The notes: generated by a model from the sequence alone, not told the origin. Shown: positions 8,913-17,809, counted from the first letter of the stretch. The stretch is DNA of 35,805 bases from Caballeronia arationis (GCF_001544975.2 NZ_FCOG02000067.1:1-35805), one strand, 5' to 3'. Numbers and translations are program-made.

Positions 8913-9662
8913 ATGCATATCGACTGGTGGACTTTCGCCCTGCAGACGGTCAACGCACTTGTGCTCGTCTGGCTGCTCGCGCGCTTTCTGTTCAAGCCAG
9001 TCGCGAAGATCGTCGCCGAGCGCCAGCAAAGCGCCGCCGCGCTCATGGCCGATGCCGTGAAGGCGAAGGCGGACGCGCTCGCGCAGCGCCAGGCGGCGGC
9101 GGACGAAGCGGCGCGCACCGCGCAACAGCGTGGCGACGTGCTGTCGGCGGCAGCGGCGGAAGCGGCGAAGCTCAAGTCCTCGCTCGAAGAAGCCGCTCAC
9201 GCCGACGCCGAACAGCTTCGCGCAGCGGCAGAGGCCGATATCGCCAAGGCGCGGCACGCCGCCGCGCTAACCGATGCCGACCGCGCATCGCAGCTCGCGC
9301 TCGCCATCGCGGCGAAGCTGCTGGAGCGTTTGCCGCAGCAAGCGCGCATCGCCGGATTTATCGACCGCCTGGCAACGGAACTCGCGAAGCTGCCCCAGTC
9401 GACGCGCGAAGCACTCGGCAACGATGGCTCCGAGGTTCGGCTGATCGCGCCGCGCGCACTGGAAACCGATGAACTCGCGGCCTGCCGCAGCGCGCTTTCG
9501 CGCGTGGTCGGCCGTGACGTGGATCTGCGGATCACGGTCGATCCGGCGATCGTCGCCGGACTCGAACTCGAAGCGCGGCACGCGATCGTGCGCAACAGCT
9601 TCCGGGCCGATCTCGCCCGGCTCCAGACGGAACTCCTCGTCCATGACCCCGACCACGCTTGA
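8913..9662 (+). CDS. atpF: N-type ATPase subunit b with delta-like C-terminus
   Basis: This 249-residue peripheral stalk subunit has one N-terminal membrane helix (about residues 8-26, in TVNALVLVWLLARFLFKP). A long Ala/Glu/Lys-rich coiled coil follows to about residue 150, then a globular C-terminal part. It is longer than a usual b subunit (~156), and its end (DVDLRITVDPAIVAGLELEA, then a VRNSFRADLARLQ helix) resembles the C-terminal domain of subunit delta. No separate delta gene lies in the operon, so this part probably takes over the delta role. The gene starts 12 bases after atpE and overlaps atpA by 20 bases. Confidence 0.9.
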   Translation: MHIDWWTFALQTVNALVLVWLLARFLFKPVAKIVAERQQSAAALMADAVKAKADALAQRQAAADEAARTAQQRGDVLSAAAAEAAKLKSSLEEAAHADAEQLRAAAEADIAKARHAAALTDADRASQLALAIAAKLLERLPQQARIAGFIDRLATELAKLPQSTREALGNDGSEVRLIAPRALETDELAACRSALSRVVGRDVDLRITVDPAIVAGLELEARHAIVRNSFRADLARLQTELLVHDPDHA

Positions 9663-11220
9663 CGCCCCCTCCGCGTGGCTCGAAAAGAACCGCGCGACGC
9701 TCGTTAACACGCCGCTCTCCGCGCACGCCGAGGCGGTCGGCCGTGTCGAACACGTCGCCGATGGCATCGCCCTCGTCTCGGGCTTGCCCGATGTACGGCT
9801 GAACGAGCTGCTGCGCTTCGAAGGCGAACGCTTCGGCTTTGCGCTCACGCTGGACGCCGACACGATCGGCGCGGTGCTGCTCGACGACGGCGACGCGATC
9901 ACCGCCGGCTCCATCGTCACGGGAACTGGGCAGGTGGTGCAGGTGCCGGTCGGGCCGGGCTTGCTCGGACGCGTCGTCGATCCGCTTGGCCGGCCGCTCG
10001 ATGGCGGCGAGCCGGTGCACGCCGACGGCCACCTGCCAATCGAACGCCCCGCGCCGACGATCATCGAGCGCGATCTCGTAGCCGAGCCGATTGCGACCGG
10101 CATTCTGCTGATCGATGCGTTGTTCGCCATCGGGCGCGGGCAACGGGAGTTGATCATCGGCGACCGCGCGACCGGCAAGACCTCGATCGCCCTCGACACG
10201 ATCGTCAACCAGAAAGGGACGGACGTGATCTGCGTGTATGTCGCAATCGGTCAGCGCGCCTCGGCGGTGGAGCGCGCGATCGACGCGGTGCGTCGGCACG
10301 GCGCGCCCGAGCGCTGCGTCTTCGTATTCGCATCGGGCGCGGCATCGGCGGGACTGCAATGGATCGCGCCATTCAGTGCAATGACGATCGCCGAGTACTT
10401 TCGCGACCGCGGGCAGCATGCGCTGATCGTGATCGACGACCTGACCAAGCACGCGGCGACCCATCGCGAGCTTGCGTTGCTCACGCGCGAGCCGCCGGGA
10501 CGCGAGGCGTATCCGGGCGACATCTTCTATCTGCATGCGCGCCTGCTCGAACGTGCCGCGAAGCTGTCGCCGGAGCGCGGCGGCGGGTCGCTCACCGCGT
10601 TGCCGATCGCCGAAACCGATGCGGGCAACCTGTCGGCCTACATTCCGACCAACCTGATCTCCATCACCGACGGCCAGATCGTCCTCGACACGGGCCTGTT
10701 CGCCGCGAACCAGCGGCCCGCCATCGATGTGGGCTTGAGCGTGAGCCGCGTCGGCGGCAAGGCGCAGACGTCCGCCTTGCGAAAGGTATCGGGCCGCTTG
10801 CGCCTCGACTATTCGCAGTTCCTCGAACTGGAGATGTTCTCGCGCTTCGGCGGCCTGACCGACGCGCGCATCAAGGCGCAGGTGGTGCGCGGCCAGCGCA
10901 TTCGCGCGCTGATCACGCAGCCGCGCTTTACGCCGTTGCGCGCGCTCGACGAGGTCGCCGTGCTCGCCGCGCTGGCCGAAGGCGTATTCGACGACTCTCC
11001 CGTCGAGCAAATTCCCGTGATGCGGGCCCGGCTTGCGGCGCATCTCGATGCACACGGCGGGACGGGGGCAGTTGCGTTGAAAGAGGGCGGCGCACTCGAG
11101 CCCGCAGCCCAGGCGACGCTCGTCGCGGCCGTGCGTGACCTCGCTCAGACGTGTGGAACGTCAGCACCCGCCGCGCCCGCCGCACCAGCAGCGACGCAAC
11201 CCGACGGAAAGTCTTCATGA
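9643..11220 (+). CDS. atpA: N-type ATPase subunit alpha
   Basis: This 525-residue non-catalytic subunit has Walker A G-D-R-A-T-G-K-T at residues 173-180, YVAIGQRASAVER, the DDLTKHA Walker B region, and the arginine finger in SVSRVGGKAQ. The ATG at 9643 lies inside the end of atpF (20-base overlap); an in-frame extension upstream to 9469 would lie wholly in atpF and is rejected. The C-terminal ~25 residues are an Ala/Pro-rich tail. It sits next to last in the operon, before gamma, as expected for N-ATPases. Confidence 0.95.
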   Translation: MTPTTLDAPSAWLEKNRATLVNTPLSAHAEAVGRVEHVADGIALVSGLPDVRLNELLRFEGERFGFALTLDADTIGAVLLDDGDAITAGSIVTGTGQVVQVPVGPGLLGRVVDPLGRPLDGGEPVHADGHLPIERPAPTIIERDLVAEPIATGILLIDALFAIGRGQRELIIGDRATGKTSIALDTIVNQKGTDVICVYVAIGQRASAVERAIDAVRRHGAPERCVFVFASGAASAGLQWIAPFSAMTIAEYFRDRGQHALIVIDDLTKHAATHRELALLTREPPGREAYPGDIFYLHARLLERAAKLSPERGGGSLTALPIAETDAGNLSAYIPTNLISITDGQIVLDTGLFAANQRPAIDVGLSVSRVGGKAQTSALRKVSGRLRLDYSQFLELEMFSRFGGLTDARIKAQVVRGQRIRALITQPRFTPLRALDEVAVLAALAEGVFDDSPVEQIPVMRARLAAHLDAHGGTGAVALKEGGALEPAAQATLVAAVRDLAQTCGTSAPAAPAAPAATQPDGKSS

Positions 11221-12107
11221 GCAACAAGCTCAGCGAGGTTCAGGGACGCATTTCCAGCGTGCATGAACTCGAATCGGTGGTGAGCGCGATGCGCGGCATC
11301 GCGGCGGCCCGCTCGCTCGAAGCGCAGAGCCGCCTCGATGCTATTCGGGCGTGCGCCGGCATGGTCGGTGCCGCGATCGGCGACGCCCTCATGCTCGACC
11401 ACGGCGACGACAAGCCGGACGAACTTCCGAAACCATTCTCCGATGCGACGCTCGTCATCATCCTGTGCGCCGAGCAGGGCTTCGTCGGCACGTTCAACGA
11501 ACATGTGATCGAGAGCGCGGCGCAGTGCACCGGGCCGCATTCGACCGAGTTTCTGCTGATCGGTAATCGCGGAGCCGGAGTCGCTGCCGAGCACGCACTG
11601 ACGATCGGCTGGTCCGCGGCGATGGTCGCCCATGCCGACGAAGTCCCGGCACTCGCCGACCGCATCACAGAAGTCCTCTACGAACGCCTGAATGCCGGAC
11701 GCCCGACGCGCGCGCTGGTGCTGCATGCGATACCGAATCCATCGGAGGCGATCGAGGTCGTGCAAAGCATACTGTGGCCGTTCGACTTCAGGCGCTTCAG
11801 TCGACCGGTTCATGCCGATCCGCCGCTCGTCACGTTGCCGCCACGGCGGCTCTTGGCCCTGCTCGCGGAGGAATACATCTACGCGCAATTATGCGAGGCG
11901 ATCATGCTGTCGTTCGCCGCGGAGAACGAGGCACGCATGCGCGCGATGATTGCGGCGCGCACCAACGTCCACAACACGCTCGACGGCCTGATCGGAGAAT
12001 CTCGCCGCCTGAGGCAGGAGGAGATCACTTCGGAGATCGTGGAACTGTCGTCGGTCAGCCTTGCAGCCGGGACAGGAAACCGAGCCCGCCGCTTCGCAAA
12101 AAGCTGA
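11217..12107 (+). CDS. atpG: N-type ATPase subunit gamma
   Basis: This 296-residue central rotor shaft has the family N-terminus (a helix with VVSAMRGIAAARSLEAQ) and C-terminal helix (ENEARMRAMIAARTNVHNTL, then RLRQEEITSEIVE). The middle ~190 residues diverge from housekeeping gamma, as is usual in N-ATPases. The ATG at 11217 overlaps the atpA stop; a longer reading frame from 11151 lies within atpA. This is the last gene of the operon; a weak hairpin follows at 12132-12149. Confidence 0.92.
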   Translation: MSNKLSEVQGRISSVHELESVVSAMRGIAAARSLEAQSRLDAIRACAGMVGAAIGDALMLDHGDDKPDELPKPFSDATLVIILCAEQGFVGTFNEHVIESAAQCTGPHSTEFLLIGNRGAGVAAEHALTIGWSAAMVAHADEVPALADRITEVLYERLNAGRPTRALVLHAIPNPSEAIEVVQSILWPFDFRRFSRPVHADPPLVTLPPRRLLALLAEEYIYAQLCEAIMLSFAAENEARMRAMIAARTNVHNTLDGLIGESRRLRQEEITSEIVELSSVSLAAGTGNRARRFAKS

Positions 12108-12433
12108 GCAGTTTCCGAGGCAGGATTCATCCTTCACAAGATCGTGAAGATACTGTTTCTCGTCGCAGCTTTGAGCGTGACGGTCCATGCGATCCTGACG
12201 CCGACACGCATAAAAACAGCGTCGTTGACCGCTACCGTACAGACGTATCCAGCAGGATGTGAGAACTTATTGCTGCGCCCCGCGCAGCATCAGCAATTCC
12301 TGGCTTTCCACTCTCACAGCACGCATTGCGGATCATTACCATCGTGGCCCCTGCAAGCCATCGACAAGGAATGCGCGACACCGTAACACGGGTCGCCAGC
12401 CGGTCGCAAAACACGCATGCCAAGGAGATCAGA
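12108..12433 (+). other. Gap between atpG and the kinase gene
   Basis: These 326 bases hold no firm gene. A hairpin with arms CTTCAC (12132-12137) and GTGAAG (12144-12149) is followed by only a short T run and would be a weak terminator of the ATPase operon. A reading frame from a GTG at 12144 to 12386 begins with a signal-peptide-like stretch (KILFLVAALSVTVHA) but then loses all protein-like character and has no good ribosome-binding site. I do not call it. AAGGAGATC at 12422-12430 is the ribosome-binding site of the next gene. Confidence 0.5.
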
Positions 12434-13306
12434 ATGTCTGCGCATCCCAAGTCGGTTCAGCCGTCCGCTGCGGACGACAGCGCAGATTGCGCAGCCGCGG
12501 CGGACCGAATGATGGCACGCTCCCCTCAGCGGGCTACTGTCGCTCATGCCAACGGCCACACGTCGGCACGCGATCGTTTCGATATCCCCCGACTGAGGGA
12601 GGAAATCCTGGCCGTCGTCGCACACGAGCTTCGCGGCCCGTTGAGCCCGCTGCAGCTTGCCGCGAGCCTGATCCGTCGAGCGTCGGAGGACCGCCCCGAG
12701 ATGCTCCGGCTGATCGACATGCTCGACCGGCAGGTCGCCCAGATTGCGCGGCTTGCCGATGACTTGCTGGATGCGACGCGAGTCGGTCACGGCGTACTCC
12801 GCTTGTGCAGGACGCACGTCGACCTCATCGACGTTCTCGCCGACCCGTGCGAGGCCGCCGCTCGATCGGCGGCAAAGCGCGGCCAAACCTTCGTCACGCA
12901 GTTTCCGGACAAGACAGTGCGGGTCGAAGCCGATCCTGTCCGACTTGCACAAACCATCAACAACCTCCTGCACAACGCCTTGAAATATACCCCGGCGAAC
13001 GGCCGCATCGAGTTGACCGTGCATGCTGAAGGCAAGGATCTTGTCGTGTCGGTCAAGGACAACGGTCTGGGCATCTCAGCCGCCCTGCTGCCGAATGTCT
13101 TAGATCTCTTCGCTCAATCCAGCAGAACGATCGCGGCAAGCGGGGATGGCGTCGGGGTGGGCCTGGCAGTCGTGAAATCGATCGCCGAATCACATGGCGG
13201 AACGGTGTCGGCGACGAGTCCCGGCCCCGGGGCAGGAAGCGAATTCACGCCTCGGATGCCTATCGTCATTGGAGCGCTGGCGCTTGGGGGGGTGCACGCC
13301 GTTTGA
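12434..13306 (+). CDS. Soluble sensor histidine kinase (orphan)
   Basis: This 290-residue histidine kinase has its phospho-acceptor His64 in V-A-H-E-L-R-G-P-L. The ATPase lobe shows the N box (NNLLHNALKYTP), G1 box (DNGLGIS) and G2 box (GDGVGVGLAVVKSIAESHGG). No membrane segment or known sensor domain is visible in the first ~50 residues, which are Ala/Ser-rich. The ATG at 12434 follows AAGGAGATC at good spacing; a TTG 108 bases upstream stays in frame but lacks this site. No response regulator is adjacent on the same strand. The only receivers nearby are in the convergent hybrid protein. The stop codon lies inside the left arm of the terminator hairpin. Confidence 0.88.
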   Translation: MSAHPKSVQPSAADDSADCAAAADRMMARSPQRATVAHANGHTSARDRFDIPRLREEILAVVAHELRGPLSPLQLAASLIRRASEDRPEMLRLIDMLDRQVAQIARLADDLLDATRVGHGVLRLCRTHVDLIDVLADPCEAAARSAAKRGQTFVTQFPDKTVRVEADPVRLAQTINNLLHNALKYTPANGRIELTVHAEGKDLVVSVKDNGLGISAALLPNVLDLFAQSSRTIAASGDGVGVGLAVVKSIAESHGGTVSATSPGPGAGSEFTPRMPIVIGALALGGVHAV

Positions 13307-13344
13307 TGTGCTCAGAAGCACAAGCGCATCAAACGGTGTACCCC
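13289..13344. terminator. Hairpin between convergent signalling genes
   Basis: Arms GGGGTGCACGCCGTTTGATG (13289-13308) and CATCAAACGGTGTACCCC (13327-13344) pair over about 17 of 20 positions, and the loop contains a further TGTGCT/AGCACA pair. It spans the stop of the + strand kinase and lies 12 bases beyond the stop of the - strand hybrid, so it can serve both as a bidirectional terminator. No long T run follows on either strand. Confidence 0.7.
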
Positions 13345-13350
13345 AAACCC

Positions 13351-13364
13351 GAGCGCTAGCGCTC
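13351..13364. repeat. 14-base perfect palindrome GAGCGCTAGCGCTC
   Basis: GAGCGCTAGCGCTC is its own reverse complement. It contains the TAG stop codon of the minus-strand hybrid gene and sits 6 bases from the larger hairpin. It may strengthen termination or be a protein-binding site; it may also be chance in GC-rich DNA. Confidence 0.5.
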
Positions 13365-16300
13365 CGCCTTCGCCGCAAGCGCGAGGCGCGTCAGCGCCGG
13401 CAACGACCTGGAACCGGTCTTTTTCATGATCGATGCCCGATGATTTTCAACCGTGCGCTGGCTGATGCCGAGATCGGCGGCAATGATCTTGCTCGGACGG
13501 CCGGCGAGCACCAGGTCCATGATCTGCCGCTGACGTGGCGTGAGATCCGCGATGTGACGCGCGGCCGAGTCCCGCCATGCGGCCAGCTTGTGTGAATCCA
13601 TCGACTGCTCGAACGCCCGCCCGACGCTCTCGATCAATTCGGCCGGTGCGATCGGCTTTTCGATGAAGTCCGAGGCGCCGGCCTTCATCGCCTGGACTGC
13701 CACGCGCACGTCGCTGCTGCCCGTCACCATGATCGCGGGCAGTCGGTCGCCCGCGTCTCTCAGACGCTGCAGCAAATCGAGCCCGCTCATGCCGGGCAGA
13801 TAAGCGTCGATCAGCAGACAGGCGTCACGCCCGGGCCGATAGGCTTCGAGAAACGCTTCACACGAATCGAAATCCTCCACCGTGTGGCCCTCGCCTTCGA
13901 GAATCGCGCGCACGCCATCGCGGATGTACCGGTCGTCGTCGACCACATAGACGAGAGCAGGTTCCTCGCGGGCGTTTCCGGTTTCAATGAGCGATCCCGC
14001 TGCCGGGGCGTGCGCACCAGTCGCCGCCGGTGCCACTGCGAAAAGCGACTCGATCGCGCTCAAGAGTTCGCGAGCCTTGACCGGCTTGTTGAGTTGCAGG
14101 CAGGGTTGCCGCGCGACAGCGAGCCACGTCGCGGTCGATATGTCGCCGGTCAGGATGATGGCCGGAATGTCGCACTGGAAGGTCGCGCGCAGTTTCGTGG
14201 CGAGTTCGAGACCATTCATGCCCTGCGGGAGGTTGTAGTCGGCAAGGATCAGGTCAGGACACCGCATGCCGCGCGCCACGCGCGCGAGCACCTCGGTGCC
14301 GCTCGACGCCCGCATGGTGCGATGACCTTCGTCGTTAAGCAGGCGGACGATCAGGTCGCTCACGTCGGGGTCGTCCTCGATTACCAGAATCGAGCCGGAG
14401 CGACGCGTGTCGTGCGTGGGTCCGCTCGTGCCTTCGGGAATCTCTCCCACCGCAACCGCGTGTGCCTCGGTCCCGGCAAGCGCGACCTCGATCGCGAAGA
14501 CCGAGCCCTTGCCGGGATGCGAGCGCACGCTGATACGGCTTCCCAGAAGTTCGGCGAGGCGTTGCGCGATGGACAACCCCAGCCCCAGCCCTCGACTGCG
14601 TTCACGTGCCGCGTTATCGAGCTGATGATATTCGTGGAAGATCGCCTCGAGCTCTTCGTCAGGAATGCCGATACCCGTATCCCAGATCTCGATGCGCAGC
14701 ATGTGAGCGCGTCGACGGCAGCCGAGCAGCACCTTGCCGCGCCGCGTGTATTTCAACGCGTTCGACAGCAGGTTGCGGATGACTTGCGCGAGCAGGCGCG
14801 GATCGCTTTGCACGGAAAGCCCGCACGGCGCGACGCGCAAACCGAGGCCGCGAACTTCGGCGTGATAGCTGAATTCATCCCTCATGCGATCGAGCAAATC
14901 GGCGATGGAGAAACGCGCCCGCTCCGCACGAACCGTCCCGGATTCGATCTGGTTGATGTCGAGTAGCGTGTTGAGCATGCCCGACATCGCGCCCAGCGTC
15001 TGGTCGAGGCGCGCGATGAGGCTTTGCGCTTCGTCGCCTTCGACCATCTTGGCCAGCGCCCCCTGCAGCAATGCAAGTGTCTGGAGCGGCTGGCGCAGGT
15101 CGTGGCTCGCGGCAGCGAGAAAGCGCGACTTCGCCGTATTCGCCTGGTCGGCGTGGAGCTTCGCGGCTTCCAGCGCTTTCGCGGCGAGCTTGCGTTCGGT
15201 GACGTCGGTAAACGTGATGACGACACCCTCCACGCCGTTGTCGTCGGTGCGATAAGGCAGGATGCGGCGAATGAACCAGATACCGCTCTGCGCCTCGATT
15301 TCCCGCTCGACCAGCGTGGAAGTTTGCAGCACGGTGCGGGCGTCGGCGAGCAGGTTGCCGTCGGATGCGAGCGAACTCAGGTCCGCGAGAGGCCGGCCGA
15401 TATCGCCAGGAATCACGCTGAAAAAGAGCCGGGTGGCCGGCGTGAAGAAGCGGATGTTCAGGTGCGTGTCGAGAAAAAGCGTCGCGACGTTGGTGCTGTA
15501 CAACACGTTTTGCAGGTCGTTCGAGGTCGTGCGCTGCCGTTCGAGCGTTTCCTGTAGCTGGCCGTTGAGCGCCGTCAGTTCCTCATTGAGCGACTGCAGT
15601 TCTTCCTTCGACGTCAGCAGTTCCTCATTGGTGGACTGGTATTCCTCATTGATCGACAGGGCCTCTTCGTTGATGGCCTTCTGGTCTTCGCCCGAGATTT
15701 CCAGGCTGCGAATCGCGTCCTCCAGTTCTGTCTTGGTCGCTTCGAGCTCATGCTCGAGTGCCGTGACGCGCGGCAAGTCGCGTGGCGCGATCGAAGCGGG
15801 AAGCTGCTCGCCGCCGCGCGGCGCCGCGACGAAGCAGATCAGCAGGAGGTCTTCGCCGTCGCTCGACACGGGCTGCACGTCGAGGTCGAAAGGCACCGCG
15901 TGACCGGCCTCGTTCACTGTGCCGCCCGCAACCACCACTCGCGCGTTCGTCCGGGTCGCGTGGCGGATCGCGGAACGAAGTCTGGTCCGCAGTTCCTTTG
16001 GCGCAAGGGCGAGCACGTCGTGAGTCGGCTGGCCCGCTGGCACGTGCAGATATGGGGCGGTCGAGCCGAAGAAGTACAGGCATTCGTGATTCCGGTTGAC
16101 CAGCACGGCGGCCGGTGCGTAGGTGTCGAGCAGGCGGCTGCGCGCTACGTCGGCGACGCTCGACCGGCGCGCTGGCCCCGGCCGTGGACCGCGCTGCGGC
16201 TGCAAACGCGTGGCGTCGCCAGGGTTCACGGAAAGAGCCGCGTGTCGCGAGTGGTTGCGGGCGATATGGCGGTAGACCCGTTCCGGCCTCGAGATGATCT

Positions 16301-17768
16301 CGAAGCGGGCGTCCGCGTTCAGAAGCGTCTCGGCATTGCCGATGAGGAGCACGCCCCCGTCACGCAGCGCGAAATCGAACTGCGAGACCATTTTGGCCTG
16401 AGCCTCGGGGTTCAGGTAGATCAGCAGGTTGCGGCACGACACCAGATCGAGCTGGGAAAACGGCGGATTCACCAATACGTCGTGGACGGTGAACACAATC
16501 GATGCCCTCAACTCGGGCAGCACCTGATATCCGCGCTCCTCCCTGGAAAAGAATCGCGCAAGGCGCGCCGGCGAAACGTCAGCCTCGATGGTCGCAGGGT
16601 AGAGACCTTCGCGTGCGCTCGCGACGGCGTCGGCGTCGATGTCCGACGCGAACACCTGAAGCTCGATGTCGCAAGCGGCCGACGCCATCTTCTCGCGCAA
16701 CAGCATCGCAAGGGAATAGGTCTCCTCGCCGGTGCTGCAGGCGGCCACCCACACGCGTATCGCGCGACCGGGCGACGCGTGGCCGATCAGACCGGGGACG
16801 ATGCGCTCGGCGAGGAAGTCGAATACCTCTGGGTCGCGAAAGAACCGCGTCACGTTGATCAACAGGTCCTTCGCCAGCAGATCGAGTTCGCCGGCGTCAT
16901 GGCGGAGCATGGCGAGATAGCGGTCCATGTCGCCGGCCTCGATCCCGGCCATCGCGCGGCGCCGCTCGACACGGCGCCGTAGCGTGCCGTGCTTGTACAG
17001 CGTGAAGTCGAACGCCGTTCTCGTCAGCAGGAGTTGGACGATCTCGGCGAGCCACACAGGTTCGCCGTGGCCTGCGGCGCCTTCTGGAACGTCGGTGGTG
17101 GCGCTCTGCGCGCAACTGCGATCGCGATGGTGCAGGAGCGAGGCGGGGATCCGCTCCACGGGGAGCACGAGGTCGACCGCGTTTGTCTGTATCGCGCTGC
17201 GCGGCATGCCGCCGTAGGCCGCTTCGTCCGGGTCCTGCGCGATGACGAGACCCCCGCGCGCCTTGACGCTCATCAGCCCAAGGCTGCCATCCGCGCCGGT
17301 GCCGGACAGGATCACGCAGGCGGCGCGGTCGCCGTATTCCTGCGCCAGGGAATGCAGCAGATAGTCGAACGGCAGCCGCGCACCGTGCCGGGCCTGCGGC
17401 CGCGTGAGACGCAGCACGCCTTGCGCAACCGACAAATACGCGTCCGGAACGATGACGTAGAGGTGCTCCGGTTCGAGCAACATGCCCTCCGCGGCCTCGC
17501 ACACGGTCATGCTCGTGTGCGCCGCGAGCAACTCCGCCATCATGCTTTCGTGAGTCGGATCGAGGTGCTGGACGAGAATCCACGCCATGTCGGTTCGAGG
17601 CGGCAGGGCTTCGAGAAGCTTTTGGCATGCGTCGAGCCCGCCCGCCGAGGCGCCGATGCCGACCACGACCATTTCACCGCGCGGCGCTGGCAATCCGGTC
17701 AGAGGCGCTTCCGGGTTCCCGGACGTCGGTTGCGTGACGCGAACCTCGGATGGAGGGCTTCCAGGCAT
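13356..17768 (-). CDS. CheB-CheR-PAS-histidine kinase-REC-REC-LuxR multidomain regulator
   Basis: This 1470-residue cytosolic protein reads, in order: a CheB methylesterase domain (~30-215; Ser41 in GASAGG, His68 in VQHLDP, Asp160 in TGADGS) and a CheR methyltransferase domain (~237-500; SAM site VAACSTGEE near 341-349, then SCRNLLIYL). A long Glu/Leu/Asn-rich coiled coil follows (~670-750), then PAS (~752-857), HisKA (His889 in SHDLRQPL) and HATPase (N box ~998-1007; G1 DTGIGIP ~1030). It ends in receiver 1 (Asp1177), receiver 2 (Asp1321, FixJ-like) and a LuxR/FixJ helix-turn-helix (~1407-1465; TPRQRQIMDLVLAG). I chose the ATG at 17768 because GAGGG lies 8 bases upstream; the frame stays open 93 codons further without such a site. 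All catalytic residues appear intact. The input signal is unknown. Confidence 0.9.
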   Translation of the reverse strand: MPGSPPSEVRVTQPTSGNPEAPLTGLPAPRGEMVVVGIGASAGGLDACQKLLEALPPRTDMAWILVQHLDPTHESMMAELLAAHTSMTVCEAAEGMLLEPEHLYVIVPDAYLSVAQGVLRLTRPQARHGARLPFDYLLHSLAQEYGDRAACVILSGTGADGSLGLMSVKARGGLVIAQDPDEAAYGGMPRSAIQTNAVDLVLPVERIPASLLHHRDRSCAQSATTDVPEGAAGHGEPVWLAEIVQLLLTRTAFDFTLYKHGTLRRRVERRRAMAGIEAGDMDRYLAMLRHDAGELDLLAKDLLINVTRFFRDPEVFDFLAERIVPGLIGHASPGRAIRVWVAACSTGEETYSLAMLLREKMASAACDIELQVFASDIDADAVASAREGLYPATIEADVSPARLARFFSREERGYQVLPELRASIVFTVHDVLVNPPFSQLDLVSCRNLLIYLNPEAQAKMVSQFDFALRDGGVLLIGNAETLLNADARFEIISRPERVYRHIARNHSRHAALSVNPGDATRLQPQRGPRPGPARRSSVADVARSRLLDTYAPAAVLVNRNHECLYFFGSTAPYLHVPAGQPTHDVLALAPKELRTRLRSAIRHATRTNARVVVAGGTVNEAGHAVPFDLDVQPVSSDGEDLLLICFVAAPRGGEQLPASIAPRDLPRVTALEHELEATKTELEDAIRSLEISGEDQKAINEEALSINEEYQSTNEELLTSKEELQSLNEELTALNGQLQETLERQRTTSNDLQNVLYSTNVATLFLDTHLNIRFFTPATRLFFSVIPGDIGRPLADLSSLASDGNLLADARTVLQTSTLVEREIEAQSGIWFIRRILPYRTDDNGVEGVVITFTDVTERKLAAKALEAAKLHADQANTAKSRFLAAASHDLRQPLQTLALLQGALAKMVEGDEAQSLIARLDQTLGAMSGMLNTLLDINQIESGTVRAERARFSIADLLDRMRDEFSYHAEVRGLGLRVAPCGLSVQSDPRLLAQVIRNLLSNALKYTRRGKVLLGCRRRAHMLRIEIWDTGIGIPDEELEAIFHEYHQLDNAARERSRGLGLGLSIAQRLAELLGSRISVRSHPGKGSVFAIEVALAGTEAHAVAVGEIPEGTSGPTHDTRRSGSILVIEDDPDVSDLIVRLLNDEGHRTMRASSGTEVLARVARGMRCPDLILADYNLPQGMNGLELATKLRATFQCDIPAIILTGDISTATWLAVARQPCLQLNKPVKARELLSAIESLFAVAPAATGAHAPAAGSLIETGNAREEPALVYVVDDDRYIRDGVRAILEGEGHTVEDFDSCEAFLEAYRPGRDACLLIDAYLPGMSGLDLLQRLRDAGDRLPAIMVTGSSDVRVAVQAMKAGASDFIEKPIAPAELIESVGRAFEQSMDSHKLAAWRDSAARHIADLTPRQRQIMDLVLAGRPSKIIAADLGISQRTVENHRASIMKKTGSRSLPALTRLALAAKAER

Positions 17769-17789
17769 CGAAGATTCCCTCGTGGAAAT

Positions 17790-17809
17790 GGCATCCGCAA
17801 AGGGATGCC
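17790..17809 (-). promoter_or_regulatory. Leader hairpin upstream of the hybrid regulator
   Basis: GGCATCC (17790-17796) and GGATGCC (17803-17809) form a perfect 7-bp stem with a 6-base loop, 21 bases upstream of the hybrid start codon on the minus strand. It could affect ribosome access or be an operator. Function is not shown. Confidence 0.45.

Noticed and set aside
5430..12107. Housekeeping F1Fo ATP synthase operon
   Set aside because: Order D-C-Q-R-B-E-F-A-G, presence of AtpQ and AtpR, and absence of delta identify the N-type ATPase instead.
12144..12386. Small secreted peptide with signal-like N-terminus
   Set aside because: GTG start without a good ribosome-binding site, no protein-like sequence after the hydrophobic stretch, and it overlaps possible upstream starts of the kinase. 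Kept only as a note in the gap feature.
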